Positions 54,430 to 62,610 of a stretch of DNA of 64,000 nt are shown piece after piece. Origin of the DNA: Agathobacter rectalis ATCC 33656. Lineage in GTDB: Bacteria; Bacillota; Clostridia; Lachnospirales; Lachnospiraceae. How positions within the stretch are numbered: the first letter of the stretch is position 1; the number at the start of each line of letters is the position of its first letter. The translations under genes were made by a program, and so were the position numbers. The stretch lies in contig NC_012781.1 of assembly GCF_000020605.1 (NCBI RefSeq), positions 1,551,501 through 1,615,500 on the forward strand, read 5' to 3'. The notes under the pieces were generated by a model. The model was given only the letters and a program-made list of their open reading frames with translations, made no database searches and had not been told where the DNA came from.

Positions 54430-56184
54430 ATGTATCTTGAGAAAATTAACGGACCAGAAGATGTAAAGAAAATTAAGATAGATGAACTGCCGGTGCTGGC
54501 GCAGGAGATAAGAGATGCCCTTTTGGTAAGAGCAAGTAAGCATGGCGGACATTTTGGACCGAATTTTGGAATGGTAGAGGCGACAATCGCTTTACATTAT
54601 GTATTTGAATCACCTAAGGATAAAATTGTTTATGATGTATCGCACCAGAGTTATCCTCATAAGATGCTTACGGGGCGTAAGGAAGCGTATTTGTCTGAAC
54701 AGCACTATGATGATGTGTCAGGCTATACAAATCCAAACGAGAGCGAGCATGATTTTTTTACAGTCGGACATACATCAACATCGGTCAGTCTGGCTGCAGG
54801 TCTTGCAAAGGCAAGGAACTTAAAGGGTGAAAACGGCAATGTGATTGCTGTCATCGGAGACGGCTCATTAAGCGGAGGAGAAGCACTTGAGGGACTTGAT
54901 TTTGCTGCTGAGCTTCAAAGCAATTTTATTATTATAGTAAATGACAACGATATGTCGATTGCTGAAAATCATGGAGGTCTCTATCAGAATCTTGCTCTGC
55001 TTCGAAAGACTGACGGTCAGACAGAATGCAATCTGTTTAAGGCTATGGGACTTGACTATGTGTATGTGGACAGGGGCAACGATGTTGCAGCTCTTATTAA
55101 GGCATTTAAAGAGGTCAAGGACAGCACTAAACCGGTTGTAGTGCATATAAACACACTTAAGGGCAAGGGTTATGCCCCTGCAGAAAAATGCAAGGAGCAG
55201 TGGCATTACAGCGGTCCATTCGATATAGAAACAGGAAAGCCGCTATTTGACAATGTGGAAGAGGATTATTCTTCTGTGACCTGTGAATATCTGCTTGAAA
55301 AGATGAAAAATGATTCTTCTGTTGTTGCAATTACTTCCGGTACGCCGACTGTTATGGGATTTACAGAAGATAAGAGAAAAGAGGCTGGCAGTCAGTTTGT
55401 CGATGTAGGTATTGCAGAGGAGACTGCAGTGGCACTGGCATCAGGTATCGCAGTAAATGGTGGTAAACCATTTTATGGTGTATACAGTTCGTTTGTACAG
55501 AGAACCTTTGACCAGGTATCACAGGATGTCTGCATCAATAACAGTCCGATTACAATGGTAATATATCAGGGTTCCGTATATGGAATGAATGACGTTACAC
55601 ACTTAGGCTTTCAGGATATTCCGATGCTTTCAAATATTCCAAATCTGGTATATCTGGCACCGGCAACAAAGGAAGAGTATCTGGCCATGCTCGACTGGAG
55701 TATGGAGCAGACATCTTATCCGGTTGCAATAAAGCTGCCGGGCGGACCGATGATTTCAGATGGTTCAAGGGTGACAAAGGATTTTGGCAGACTCAACAGA
55801 TATGAGGTGGTTCAGACAGGAGAAAAGATTGCGATTATCGGTCTGGGAACCTTCTTTGAACTGGCAAAGGAGGCTGCGAAGCTTCTTAAAGAAGAAGCCG
55901 GAATCAACGCAACTGTAATCAATCCGTATTACATCACCGGATTGGATGAGGCGCTTTTGACTAAGCTTAAGCAAAATCATGATACTGTTATTACTTTAGA
56001 GGATGGTATTTTAGATGGCGGCTTTGGTGAAAAAATCGCACGATTCTATGGTGCAAGCAATATGAAAGTGATGAATTATGGATTGAAGAAGGAATTTCTT
56101 GACAGGTATGACGTGGATGCTGTACTGAAGGAGAATCATCTGACTGCAGAGCAGATTGTGGAGGATGTGTTATCTATTTTATAA
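54430..56184 (+). CDS. DXS-like transketolase (1-deoxy-D-xylulose-5-phosphate synthase paralog)
   Basis: 584 aa, shorter than the usual 620. Thiamin diphosphate enzyme of the transketolase type: SKHGGHFGPNFGMVEATIALH, DVSHQSYPHKMLTGR, GHTSTSVSLAAG, TPP/Mg motif GDGSLSGGEALEG with NDNDMSI, and the C-terminal domain with ITLEDG. DXS condenses pyruvate and glyceraldehyde-3-phosphate. The departures (GHTSTS for GHSSTS) and MerR-type promoter suggest a paralog rather than the sole DXS; another dxs elsewhere is likely. RBS AGGAGG is 12 nt upstream. Confidence 0.8.
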   Translation: MYLEKINGPEDVKKIKIDELPVLAQEIRDALLVRASKHGGHFGPNFGMVEATIALHYVFESPKDKIVYDVSHQSYPHKMLTGRKEAYLSEQHYDDVSGYTNPNESEHDFFTVGHTSTSVSLAAGLAKARNLKGENGNVIAVIGDGSLSGGEALEGLDFAAELQSNFIIIVNDNDMSIAENHGGLYQNLALLRKTDGQTECNLFKAMGLDYVYVDRGNDVAALIKAFKEVKDSTKPVVVHINTLKGKGYAPAEKCKEQWHYSGPFDIETGKPLFDNVEEDYSSVTCEYLLEKMKNDSSVVAITSGTPTVMGFTEDKRKEAGSQFVDVGIAEETAVALASGIAVNGGKPFYGVYSSFVQRTFDQVSQDVCINNSPITMVIYQGSVYGMNDVTHLGFQDIPMLSNIPNLVYLAPATKEEYLAMLDWSMEQTSYPVAIKLPGGPMISDGSRVTKDFGRLNRYEVVQTGEKIAIIGLGTFFELAKEAAKLLKEEAGINATVINPYYITGLDEALLTKLKQNHDTVITLEDGILDGGFGEKIARFYGASNMKVMNYGLKKEFLDRYDVDAVLKENHLTAEQIVEDVLSIL

Positions 56185-56206
56185 TAAAATCATAAATTTC
56201 AAATAT

Positions 56207-56238
56207 AAAAGACGGCTGATTTTTCAACCGTCTTTTTT
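56207..56238 (+). terminator. Terminator of the DXS-like gene (hairpin copy 1)
   Basis: AAAAGACGG (56207-56215) with CCGTCTTTT (56228-56236); loop CTGATTTTTCAA. Near-identical to the hairpin at 56584-56612, on the other side of the toxin module. Confidence 0.9.
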
Positions 56239-56260
56239 ATAGAAATTTCAAAGCTTGTAA

Positions 56261-56289
56261 TTGAGATGAGCTTCACAATCTGTTATAAT
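56261..56289 (+). promoter_or_regulatory. Promoter of the toxin mRNA
   Basis: TTGAGA (56261-56266), exactly 17 bp, TATAAT (56284-56289). The start would be near 56296, about 98 nt before the toxin ATG, leaving a long structured leader with a GGACAT/ATGTCC stem (about 56351-56369) before the RBS. Confidence 0.8.
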
Positions 56290-56393
56290 ACCTTCATAAT
56301 CGAATAGGGAAAGAGTCGGGTGTGATTTTTCGGTTGCCCCTAGTACAGAAGGACATGCTGTTTATGTCCGGATGGAGAGGAGGCGTGGTAATC

Positions 56394-56477
56394 ATGAACA
56401 CAATGGAAGTATTAACTTTGTTGCTTGTAATCTTTACTGCACTGGCATACATAGATGGACACAATAAAAGAAAATAG
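56394..56477 (+). CDS. Type I toxin, small hydrophobic holin-like peptide
   Basis: 27 aa: starts MNTMEVLTLLL, a single membrane helix, and ends in a basic GHNKRK tail. AGGAGGCG lies 8 nt before the ATG. Size, single helix and Lys/Arg tail fit the putative holin-like toxin family and TxpA/BsrG-type toxins of Firmicutes. It is too short for automatic gene finders. With a convergent antisense RNA it forms a type I toxin-antitoxin unit; membrane damage on over-production is the expected action (inference). Confidence 0.75.
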   Translation: MNTMEVLTLLLVIFTALAYIDGHNKRK

Positions 56478-56567
56478 CACCCACCGACCAAAGTAGTGCT
56501 ATTTCTTAATTAAGATTTTTATCTACTGAGGCAATCGGAAGTTTTATATCCGATCAACTCTTTCTTT
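56464..56567 (-). ncRNA. Candidate antisense antitoxin RNA
   Basis: On the - strand TTGAAA (complement of 56597-56602), 17 bp, TATAAT (complement of 56574-56579), so transcription starts near 56567 and runs back over the toxin gene end. It contains a CGGATATAAAACTTCCG hairpin, and ends at the AAATAGCAC/GTGCTATTT hairpin (56472-56504), followed on this strand by TTCTTTTATT. About 104 nt, overlapping the toxin mRNA over its last codons and terminator, the RatA-TxpA layout. Confidence 0.65.
56472..56504. terminator. Shared terminator of toxin mRNA and antitoxin RNA
   Basis: AAATAGCAC (56472-56480) pairs with GTGCTATTT (56496-56504). T-rich on the - side (TTCTTTTATT) and TTTCTTAATT on the + side. 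Confidence 0.75.
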
Positions 56568-56583
56568 ATCTCGATTATAATAT

Positions 56584-56612
56584 AAGACGGATAATTTTTC
56601 AACCGTCTTTTT
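56584..56612 (+). repeat. Hairpin copy 2, near-duplicate of the DXS terminator
   Basis: AAGACGG (56584-56590) with CCGTCTT (56603-56609), inner ATAATTTTTCAA. Sharing AAGACGGnTnATTTTTCAACCG with copy 1 at 56207. The loop holds the antitoxin -35. Copies 377 bp apart bracket the toxin module. Confidence 0.85.
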
Positions 56613-57032
56613 GTGTATAATAATATAAAATATCTGAAAAATAACAGATGTGGAAAATTCCAGTCATTAACAGACATTGACAAAGGAAGCAGTGTATTAA
56701 AGGACGAGGTATGTACTGCAAGCGGAGCGGTACTATTTTTTTGCGGCACACATTTATTCGCTAAATCTAAGTTTAACGAATAAATGACCTTATAAAAGTA
56801 TTAAAGTACTACAACAAAAACATACATCTGCTTATTTTTTGCATAATACCTGCAATTTCGATACGTACAACAATATTATGATTAAAGGGTCAAAAGGTAT
56901 CATCGAAGCATGCATCGATGATACCTTTTATAATAATACAAGAATAAGCCACCGAAACCTCTATTTGTATCAGCTCCGATGGCTTTATATCTATAGTTTT
57001 TCTATACAACAATACAATTACTTATTATGCAA
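56613..57032. other. Gap of 420 bp with three strong hairpins
   Basis: No convincing ORF. Hairpin A: CATTTATTCG (56751) with CGAATAAATG (ending 56786). Hairpin B: 15-bp perfect stem AAAAGGTATCATCGA (56892) with TCGATGATACCTTTT (ending 56929). Hairpin C: AAGCCACCG (56946) with CGATGGCTT (ending 56985). C and B may end the - strand kinase-like transcript. A 17-codon frame from ATG 56711 has only a weak RBS. Confidence 0.55.
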
Positions 57033-57668
57033 TTATTTATTGTGATTTCTCATGCATTCCCTGTATTTAAGTATAAGCTCGATTGAGTCCTCAACTGATA
57101 TCTGGCTTGTGTTCAGGCACAAATCATAGCTTCTTGCGTCTCCCCATTTTTTACTGGTGTAGTAATTGTAATAGCTTGAGCGCTCTTTATCTTTTTTCTT
57201 AATTATGTCTTTAGCCTTGTTCTCCGGGACATTGAGTCTTTCACTTATTCTTTTAATTCTGTCGTCCATGTTGGAACGTATGAAGATATTGAGACAATGC
57301 GGCTCGTCTGCTAAAGCATAATCTGCACAGCGGCCTACAATAACACAGGATTCATTTGCCGCAATCTTTTTGATAGCATCAAACTGTGCTAAAAATACCT
57401 TGTGATTCAGAGGCATATCAAGAAATGGTGCTGTGGAATAAGAGCCACCTGTGTAGGTGTCCATGACCAGCGAATATAAAAAGCTGTTTGTAGGCTTTTC
57501 GTCATGCGACTCAAATATTTCCTCGCAAAGTCCTGATTCCTTAGCTGCCTTCTGTAAGAGCTCTTTATCATAAAATTTAATTCCAAGTCTTTTAGCTAAT
57601 TCTTGTCCGACCTGTTTTCCGAGGCTTCCAAATTCTCTTCCTATTGTGTAAATTTCGTTTGATCCCAT
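57033..57668 (-). CDS. Cytidylate kinase-like family protein
   Basis: 211 aa. P-loop-like N-terminus IGREFGSLGKQVGQELAKRLGIKFYDKELLQKAA, as in AAA_26/cytidylate kinase-like proteins of Firmicutes, with RCADYALADEP and the Arg/Lys-rich RIKRISERLNV and KKKDKERSSYYNYYTSKKWGD lid. The GSxG replaces the canonical GxxGxGKS, as usual in this subfamily. Substrate unknown; NMP phosphorylation is plausible. Confidence 0.85.
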   Translation of the reverse strand: MGSNEIYTIGREFGSLGKQVGQELAKRLGIKFYDKELLQKAAKESGLCEEIFESHDEKPTNSFLYSLVMDTYTGGSYSTAPFLDMPLNHKVFLAQFDAIKKIAANESCVIVGRCADYALADEPHCLNIFIRSNMDDRIKRISERLNVPENKAKDIIKKKDKERSSYYNYYTSKKWGDARSYDLCLNTSQISVEDSIELILKYRECMRNHNK

Positions 57669-57724
57669 AATTCAGACCCCCTTATATAAATAATTAATAC
57701 TATATCACTATGTGATAATTCAAT

Positions 57725-58663
57725 TTATTTGTTATTTATATTATATAACACTTCAAGCAAATTGGCAAAGTATTTTGGTAAAGGTGCATCAAATTCCATG
57801 TATTCACCGGTTTTTGGGTGCACAAACCCTATTGTTTTTGCATGCAGGCACTGTCCTTCAAGGCCTTTGAAGCGGTTTTTCGTCGGGGAATAGCTGGAAT
57901 ACAGCATATCTCCAAGCAAGGGATGATTAATACTTGCCATATGCACGCGTATCTGGTGTGTCCTGCCGGTCTCAAGCTTAAACTGCATATATGTGTAGTC
58001 ACCAAAGCGTTCAAGCACCTTATAATGTGTGACAGCCGGCTTTCCGTTTTTCTCATTGATCGCCATTTTCTTGCGGTCATTGGGATTTCTGCCTATGGCG
58101 CCCTCTATGGTGCCCTCGTCATCCTTTACATTGCCACAGACAATGCCCACGTATATACGGTTGCAGCTATGGTCCTTTATCTGTTCTGATATCTTTATAT
58201 GGCTTTCATCGTTCTTGCAGACAATAAGGGAGCCGGTGGTGTCCATATCTATGCGATGTACTATACCGGGCCGTATTTCGCCGTTTATACCACTTAAAGA
58301 GTCCTTGCAGTGGTACATTATGGCATTTACAAGAGTATCGCTGTAATGCCCGGCTGATGGGTGTACAACCATGCCCTTTGGCTTGTTGACTACCAGTACG
58401 TCATCATCCTCGTAGAGTATGTCAAGAGGAATGTCCTGTGGCAGAATAGGTGTCTGTACGGCATCAGGAATTGTGACATCTACTATGTCATCAGTCTTTA
58501 GCCTGTAATTTGCTTTCTGGGGCTTATCATTGACCAGTATTTGATTTTCTTTTAGTATCCGTTGAAAAAAGGAGCGAGAAATATCCGGATAAATGCTGCT
58601 TAAGTATTTATCCAGTCGTTCTCCCTCCTGTTCACTCTGGACTTCAAATGTATCTCTATTCAT
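57725..58663 (-). CDS. rluD: RluD-type 23S rRNA pseudouridine synthase
   Basis: 312 aa. S4 domain (EGERLDKYLSSIYPDISRSFFQ) and RluA catalytic motif HRIDMDTTGSLIVCKND; also VNKPKGMVVHPSAGHYSDTLVNA and LETGRTHQIRVHMASINHPLLGD. In Firmicutes it often follows lspA, as here (lspA is 33 nt upstream), so the pair forms one operon. Confidence 0.93.
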   Translation of the reverse strand: MNRDTFEVQSEQEGERLDKYLSSIYPDISRSFFQRILKENQILVNDKPQKANYRLKTDDIVDVTIPDAVQTPILPQDIPLDILYEDDDVLVVNKPKGMVVHPSAGHYSDTLVNAIMYHCKDSLSGINGEIRPGIVHRIDMDTTGSLIVCKNDESHIKISEQIKDHSCNRIYVGIVCGNVKDDEGTIEGAIGRNPNDRKKMAINEKNGKPAVTHYKVLERFGDYTYMQFKLETGRTHQIRVHMASINHPLLGDMLYSSYSPTKNRFKGLEGQCLHAKTIGFVHPKTGEYMEFDAPLPKYFANLLEVLYNINNK

Positions 58664-58695
58664 AGTGAAGCTTTCTCTTTTTTTGTTTATTTTCT

Positions 58696-59292
58696 TTATC
58701 TATTTTCATGCTTTTTGTCAGGGAAGATTAAGGAAAAATCCTCCTCCTTGTAGTAAAACAGCCCGAGTATGATAAACATAAATGCCGCTACAGTGACATA
58801 TATATCAGCTACATTGAATATCGGAAAATTAATCAGGCTAAAATAAAAGAAATCAACCACATAGTTATTTACAATACGGTCTATCAGATTGCCGAGTGCA
58901 CCTGCAACAAACAGTATTACAACAACATTCAGCAGTCTAAAACGTTTTGAGACAGGTATTTTGCGATACCATACACACAAAAGTATAACAACTGCAATGG
59001 TAATCACTGAGAAAAAAATCATTTTGGCACGCAAAAATGCCAATGGATTCTCAGACCAATATGTAAAATGAAAGATATTCTGTATTATTGAAAGCAGATC
59101 AACACCAAATGCAGCACTCTGGTTTTCCAGGTATCTGAACTCGAAAACTCCCGGAATGAGAACAAACACACCCGTGGATGATTGCTTTAGGTTTATAACA
59201 GCCAGATACTTTGTAAGCTGGTCAATTGCTACAAGAATCAATGCAATGATGCCTGCTGTACACATCTGTTTTTTTGTTTTATTTTTCTTCAT
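58696..59292 (-). CDS. lspA: Lipoprotein signal peptidase (signal peptidase II)
   Basis: 198 aa, slightly longer than the usual 160. Membrane aspartyl protease that removes lipoprotein signal peptides. Catalytic Asp residues in GALGNLIDRIVNNYVVDFF and FNVADIYVT; N-terminal ATIDQLTK-like VAIDQLTKYLAV. Four hydrophobic segments. Relevant substrate in the window: the carboxypeptidase lipoprotein at 62611. Confidence 0.94.
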   Translation of the reverse strand: MKKNKTKKQMCTAGIIALILVAIDQLTKYLAVINLKQSSTGVFVLIPGVFEFRYLENQSAAFGVDLLSIIQNIFHFTYWSENPLAFLRAKMIFFSVITIAVVILLCVWYRKIPVSKRFRLLNVVVILFVAGALGNLIDRIVNNYVVDFFYFSLINFPIFNVADIYVTVAAFMFIILGLFYYKEEDFSLIFPDKKHENR

Positions 59293-59311
59293 AGCTGATC
59301 AGAGACTCCGC

Positions 59312-59854
59312 TTAATAAGATGAACCCGGGAGATCAAATGAATCCATGAGACTCTGGATATCTCCTGAGATATCTACTCCGTGTGGTGTGGCGATGAAGA
59401 TAAAGTTGGATATCTTCTGCAGATTACCGTGCAGGGCATATGCTGAGCCTGATGTGAAATCTATGATGCGCTGTGCCACATCGACATTAAGTCCCTCCAT
59501 GTTGATGACGACTGTACGTCCGTTAAGTAATGTGTCTGTTATTTCTATTTCGTCTTCAATTGAACTTGGTTTTATTACGCAAACTTCCATGTCTGATGCT
59601 ACCTGCTTTCTGGATGATTTTGATATTGGTGTAATCTTGGATGTAGTCTTAACAGGCTTCTCCTTTGGTGTTGTATCACGCCTTGTGCTTTTTATGGCCG
59701 TTTCCTCTTCAACAGCCTCTTTTTTTCTACGGAAAGGATTTCTTGGAAGCTCTTCTTCTTCCTCATCATCGAGGTAATAATCCTCGTTATCGAACTCCTC
59801 ATCGTCCTCAGAATTCAAACTCATTTTGTCAAGAATCTTATCTATGAAACTCAT
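59312..59854 (-). CDS. sepF: Cell division protein SepF
   Basis: 180 aa. N-terminal membrane-anchor region MSFIDKILDKMSLN, an acidic linker (about 15-40), a Lys/Thr-rich linker, then the SepF core (about 88-170): VCVIKPSSIEDEIEITDTLLNGRTVVINMEGLNVDVAQRIIDFTSGSAYAL. SepF anchors FtsZ to the membrane. Followed (same strand) by lspA; yggS precedes it, a typical Firmicutes order. Confidence 0.94.
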   Translation of the reverse strand: MSFIDKILDKMSLNSEDDEEFDNEDYYLDDEEEEELPRNPFRRKKEAVEEETAIKSTRRDTTPKEKPVKTTSKITPISKSSRKQVASDMEVCVIKPSSIEDEIEITDTLLNGRTVVINMEGLNVDVAQRIIDFTSGSAYALHGNLQKISNFIFIATPHGVDISGDIQSLMDSFDLPGSSY

Positions 59855-59903
59855 TTCTATATTCCTTTTCTATTTTTATTTTGTGTATAGCATATGAAAA
59901 GTA

Positions 59904-60602
59904 TCAGTTAGCATTGCTGTAGTCGCGCTCTCCAAATATTCCGGTACCGACACGTACCATTGTTGCGCCCTCTTCTATTGCTACTGTGTAATCTCCTGTC
60001 ATACCCATGGACAGAACATTCATACTGACATTATCTATGTTTTTCTGTGCTATGTCAACTGATAATTGCTTAATATCTCTAAAGTATTGTCTGTTATCCT
60101 CAGGATCATCTACAAATGGTGCTATAGTCATAAGTCCTTTTATATGGATATGGTCCAGTTTAGCAATTTCTTCAACTAAGGAGATAGCCTCATCTTGTGA
60201 TGTGCCAAACTTAGATTCCTCTCCTGCTATATTGACCTCAACCAGTATGTCGCAGCTGCAGTCATGCTTTATGGCCTGCTTTTGTATCTCCTTTGCCAGA
60301 TGCAGTGAATCTACAGAGTGAATAAGTGATGTTTTTCCAACTATATACTTCACCTTGTTGGTCTGAAGATGCCCAATCATGTGCCAGTGAATATCTTTTG
60401 GCATAACCTCCATCTTTTCACACATTTCCTGTACCTTATTCTCGCCGAACTCACGGATGCCCTCATCGTATATCTCACTGAGCATCTCAACAGGTTTGGT
60501 TTTGCTGACTGCAATTAGTGTGACATCACTATAGTTTCTGTGAGCTCTGTCACATGCGGCCTTTATATTTTGCTGAACCTGATGTAAGTTGTCTTTTAAC
60601 AT
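59904..60602 (-). CDS. yggS: YggS family pyridoxal phosphate homeostasis protein
   Basis: 232 aa, starting at ATG 60602 (MLKDNLHQVQQNI). PLP-binding Lys in TLIAVSKTKP, then REFGENKVQE, WHMIGHLQTNKVKYI, and MGMTGDYTVAIEEGATMVRVGTGIFGERDY. Alanine racemase-like barrel that binds PLP and affects amino acid and PLP pools. Upstream of sepF as in Bacillus ylmE-ylmF. Confidence 0.93.
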   Translation of the reverse strand: MLKDNLHQVQQNIKAACDRAHRNYSDVTLIAVSKTKPVEMLSEIYDEGIREFGENKVQEMCEKMEVMPKDIHWHMIGHLQTNKVKYIVGKTSLIHSVDSLHLAKEIQKQAIKHDCSCDILVEVNIAGEESKFGTSQDEAISLVEEIAKLDHIHIKGLMTIAPFVDDPEDNRQYFRDIKQLSVDIAQKNIDNVSMNVLSMGMTGDYTVAIEEGATMVRVGTGIFGERDYSNAN

Positions 60603-60650
60603 AAAATCTGCCCTTTCTGTATATTTTTCAATAATATTTATTACCAATAA

Positions 60651-62039
60651 TTATTTGGTTATGGTCTGGTTTTCCTTCACGGATTTGCCATCCAAGGCTA
60701 TATGGTCATAAAGCGAAATGCCATATGGCGTTTTGGCTTCTACAATTGTGTAGTCATCGTTTGATGCAAGTACCTTTATCTGCTTAAACACAGCGTATCC
60801 TTTGTTGATATTGTAGACACCTGTGAGCTTGTCCTTATCTGTTCCAACCCTGTAGGTTGACGAAGAATCAGGCTTGACAATGATATCGCCGTCCTTAAGA
60901 TATTCATCATCTACGAAATAAAAGTCATCATTCTGGCTGAATATTGTTGGACTGACTATATTAACTGAGCCACTGCTTTTATCCTTTATCATGAGTGACG
61001 AATCATCGGAATCGCCGCTTGCAGTGAAATAATCCTTAGGAATAGTGAAAAATTCCTTTTTGGTTATAGCTGAATTAGGTATTTTAAGCCCTGTGTCTGT
61101 TCCAAGCACGAGCTCTATATTGGTAAAACGCTCATTTATATAGCGGATGAGCGAGTTTTTCATATTCAGCTTCAGGAAAAAAGCATCATCCTTCTTCAAA
61201 AGGCTGAACGATACCGTGGTTGTATAGTCATCATCGCAGAATCTGATTTTTATGACTGACTTGTCATTCAGGCTCTTGGCAACATTGTCAGGAACATTTA
61301 TGAGTATATTCCAGTTCTCACTTGTAATCAGCTTATAAACAGGATCCAGCTGATTGATGGTGCTGTTGTCGGTTAAATCAGTCTCTTCATAATTAGTGTT
61401 GTTGTACTGATCCAGAGTGAAGCTGTCTGTAGTGACATCCTCATAGCCGTCTATCCCGTAATAGACTATTCCGGGAGCTGTCGGCTTATATGTATAGAAG
61501 GTGTTGTTAGCCTCAGCAGTACTGATAGTATCTGCCAGGCTTGTCAGTGCATTTTGACTGAGAACCTGTGTCAGCTGTGCAGAAAGATCGTTTTTAAAGG
61601 TATAAACCTTTGAAAAGTATCGTCTGTTGTAGCCGGATGAAAAGCTGTTTATGTCAGTGATAATCTGCCCGGCAGCCTCGTCAGTGATGGCGGAAGCATC
61701 ATTTTGAGCACCGGTAATCTGGGTTGCAATGGAGCCGTCTGTATCAACAGAGTAGACAACATCACTTGTTGCAACCTTTGAGCCGTTTGACACAAAGTAG
61801 TTGAGGTTTCCTGATTCCTCAGCATACACTACACTTTCCTCGCGGATTATCATGCCCTTATATATGTTGTTGGTCGCTATAGTACCCTGTTGTACCTCGT
61901 ATTCAGATACCGGGTTTGAGGTGAAATACGTAAATATGTGAAAAATCACATAGATTATTATTACAAAAAACACTATAAAACCGATATTCAGATTAAAGCC
62001 TGTGTGATATTTCAGTACTTTTTTATTCTTTTGGGACAC
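60651..62039 (-). CDS. HlyD-like membrane fusion/efflux adaptor protein
   Basis: 462 aa, GTG start with AAGGAG upstream. One N-terminal membrane helix (about 18-40, IGFIVFFVIIIYVIFHIF) then a beta-barrel/lipoyl-like periplasmic-type domain (VQQGTIATNNIYKGMIIREESVVYAEESG, LDYFVSNGSKVATSDVVYSV) with a long coiled region and a C-terminal barrel. Resembles clostridial HlyD-family proteins near sepF/yggS. No transporter is adjacent; function unclear. Confidence 0.75.
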   Translation of the reverse strand: MSQKNKKVLKYHTGFNLNIGFIVFFVIIIYVIFHIFTYFTSNPVSEYEVQQGTIATNNIYKGMIIREESVVYAEESGNLNYFVSNGSKVATSDVVYSVDTDGSIATQITGAQNDASAITDEAAGQIITDINSFSSGYNRRYFSKVYTFKNDLSAQLTQVLSQNALTSLADTISTAEANNTFYTYKPTAPGIVYYGIDGYEDVTTDSFTLDQYNNTNYEETDLTDNSTINQLDPVYKLITSENWNILINVPDNVAKSLNDKSVIKIRFCDDDYTTTVSFSLLKKDDAFFLKLNMKNSLIRYINERFTNIELVLGTDTGLKIPNSAITKKEFFTIPKDYFTASGDSDDSSLMIKDKSSGSVNIVSPTIFSQNDDFYFVDDEYLKDGDIIVKPDSSSTYRVGTDKDKLTGVYNINKGYAVFKQIKVLASNDDYTIVEAKTPYGISLYDHIALDGKSVKENQTITK

Positions 62040-62092
62040 AATTTTACTCCTTAAAAAAGGGATGTGAAATACACATCCCCATAATTAATCAT

Positions 62093-62515
62093 TTATAAAG
62101 AAATGATAACCTTTGCCTTGGCACATTCAGGCAACTTGTCAATATTCCTTGAAACACTTAAGATGAACTTCACCTTAAACTTCTCGCTGATTATATCAAG
62201 CTTTTCGATTGCCTTGGTGATATCCCCCTCATCATCAAGTGATGCAATTGTAAGGAAGCTGTCTAAATACATCTCCTCCAGATCATGATCCTGCGATATG
62301 ATTCCGCATATAAATCCTAAAAATTCATCACAATTGTCAATAGGATAGTCCATAACATTGATTAGTCGAACCTGGTTATTAAGCTCATACATGTGCTTCT
62401 GGCTCTTATCAAGAAAAACTATGGAACCCTCATTTCCCTTAATTGATGAATTTACCTTGTCTAACAGCTCTTTTGTCTTGCCCTTGCCCTTGTCTCCACA
62501 AATAATTTCTATCAT
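62093..62515 (-). CDS. Small P-loop ATPase-like protein of unknown function
   Basis: 140 aa, AGGAGGAATGAGCC upstream. N-terminal Walker A CGDKGKGKTKELLDKV. IVFLDKSQ near residue 33-40 may be a second strand. No clear Walker B Asp pair, and no DNA-binding motif. Resembles small conserved Lachnospiraceae proteins of unknown role. Operon with the HlyD-like gene is likely (about 50 nt apart). Confidence 0.75.
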   Translation of the reverse strand: MIEIICGDKGKGKTKELLDKVNSSIKGNEGSIVFLDKSQKHMYELNNQVRLINVMDYPIDNCDEFLGFICGIISQDHDLEEMYLDSFLTIASLDDEGDITKAIEKLDIISEKFKVKFILSVSRNIDKLPECAKAKVIISL

Positions 62516-62610
62516 GGCTCATTCCTCCTATGGATAAATATTGTGATTATTAATAAAAAATAATTGTATTTTTATATTATTATAGTATAAATAACCATAA
62601 AACTCAATAT

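Noticed and set aside
56294-56491. 65-aa - strand ORF over the toxin gene
   Set aside because: Antisense shadow with no RBS; the + strand peptide with RBS and promoter explains the region better.
56711-56764. 17-codon peptide frame after GACGAGGT
   Set aside because: Weak RBS, no hydrophobic helix, frame ends in the hairpin; too little support to call a gene.
57829-58346. ORFs of 83, 105 and 123 aa overlapping rluD
   Set aside because: Frames inside a conserved rluD gene with no RBS or family similarity.
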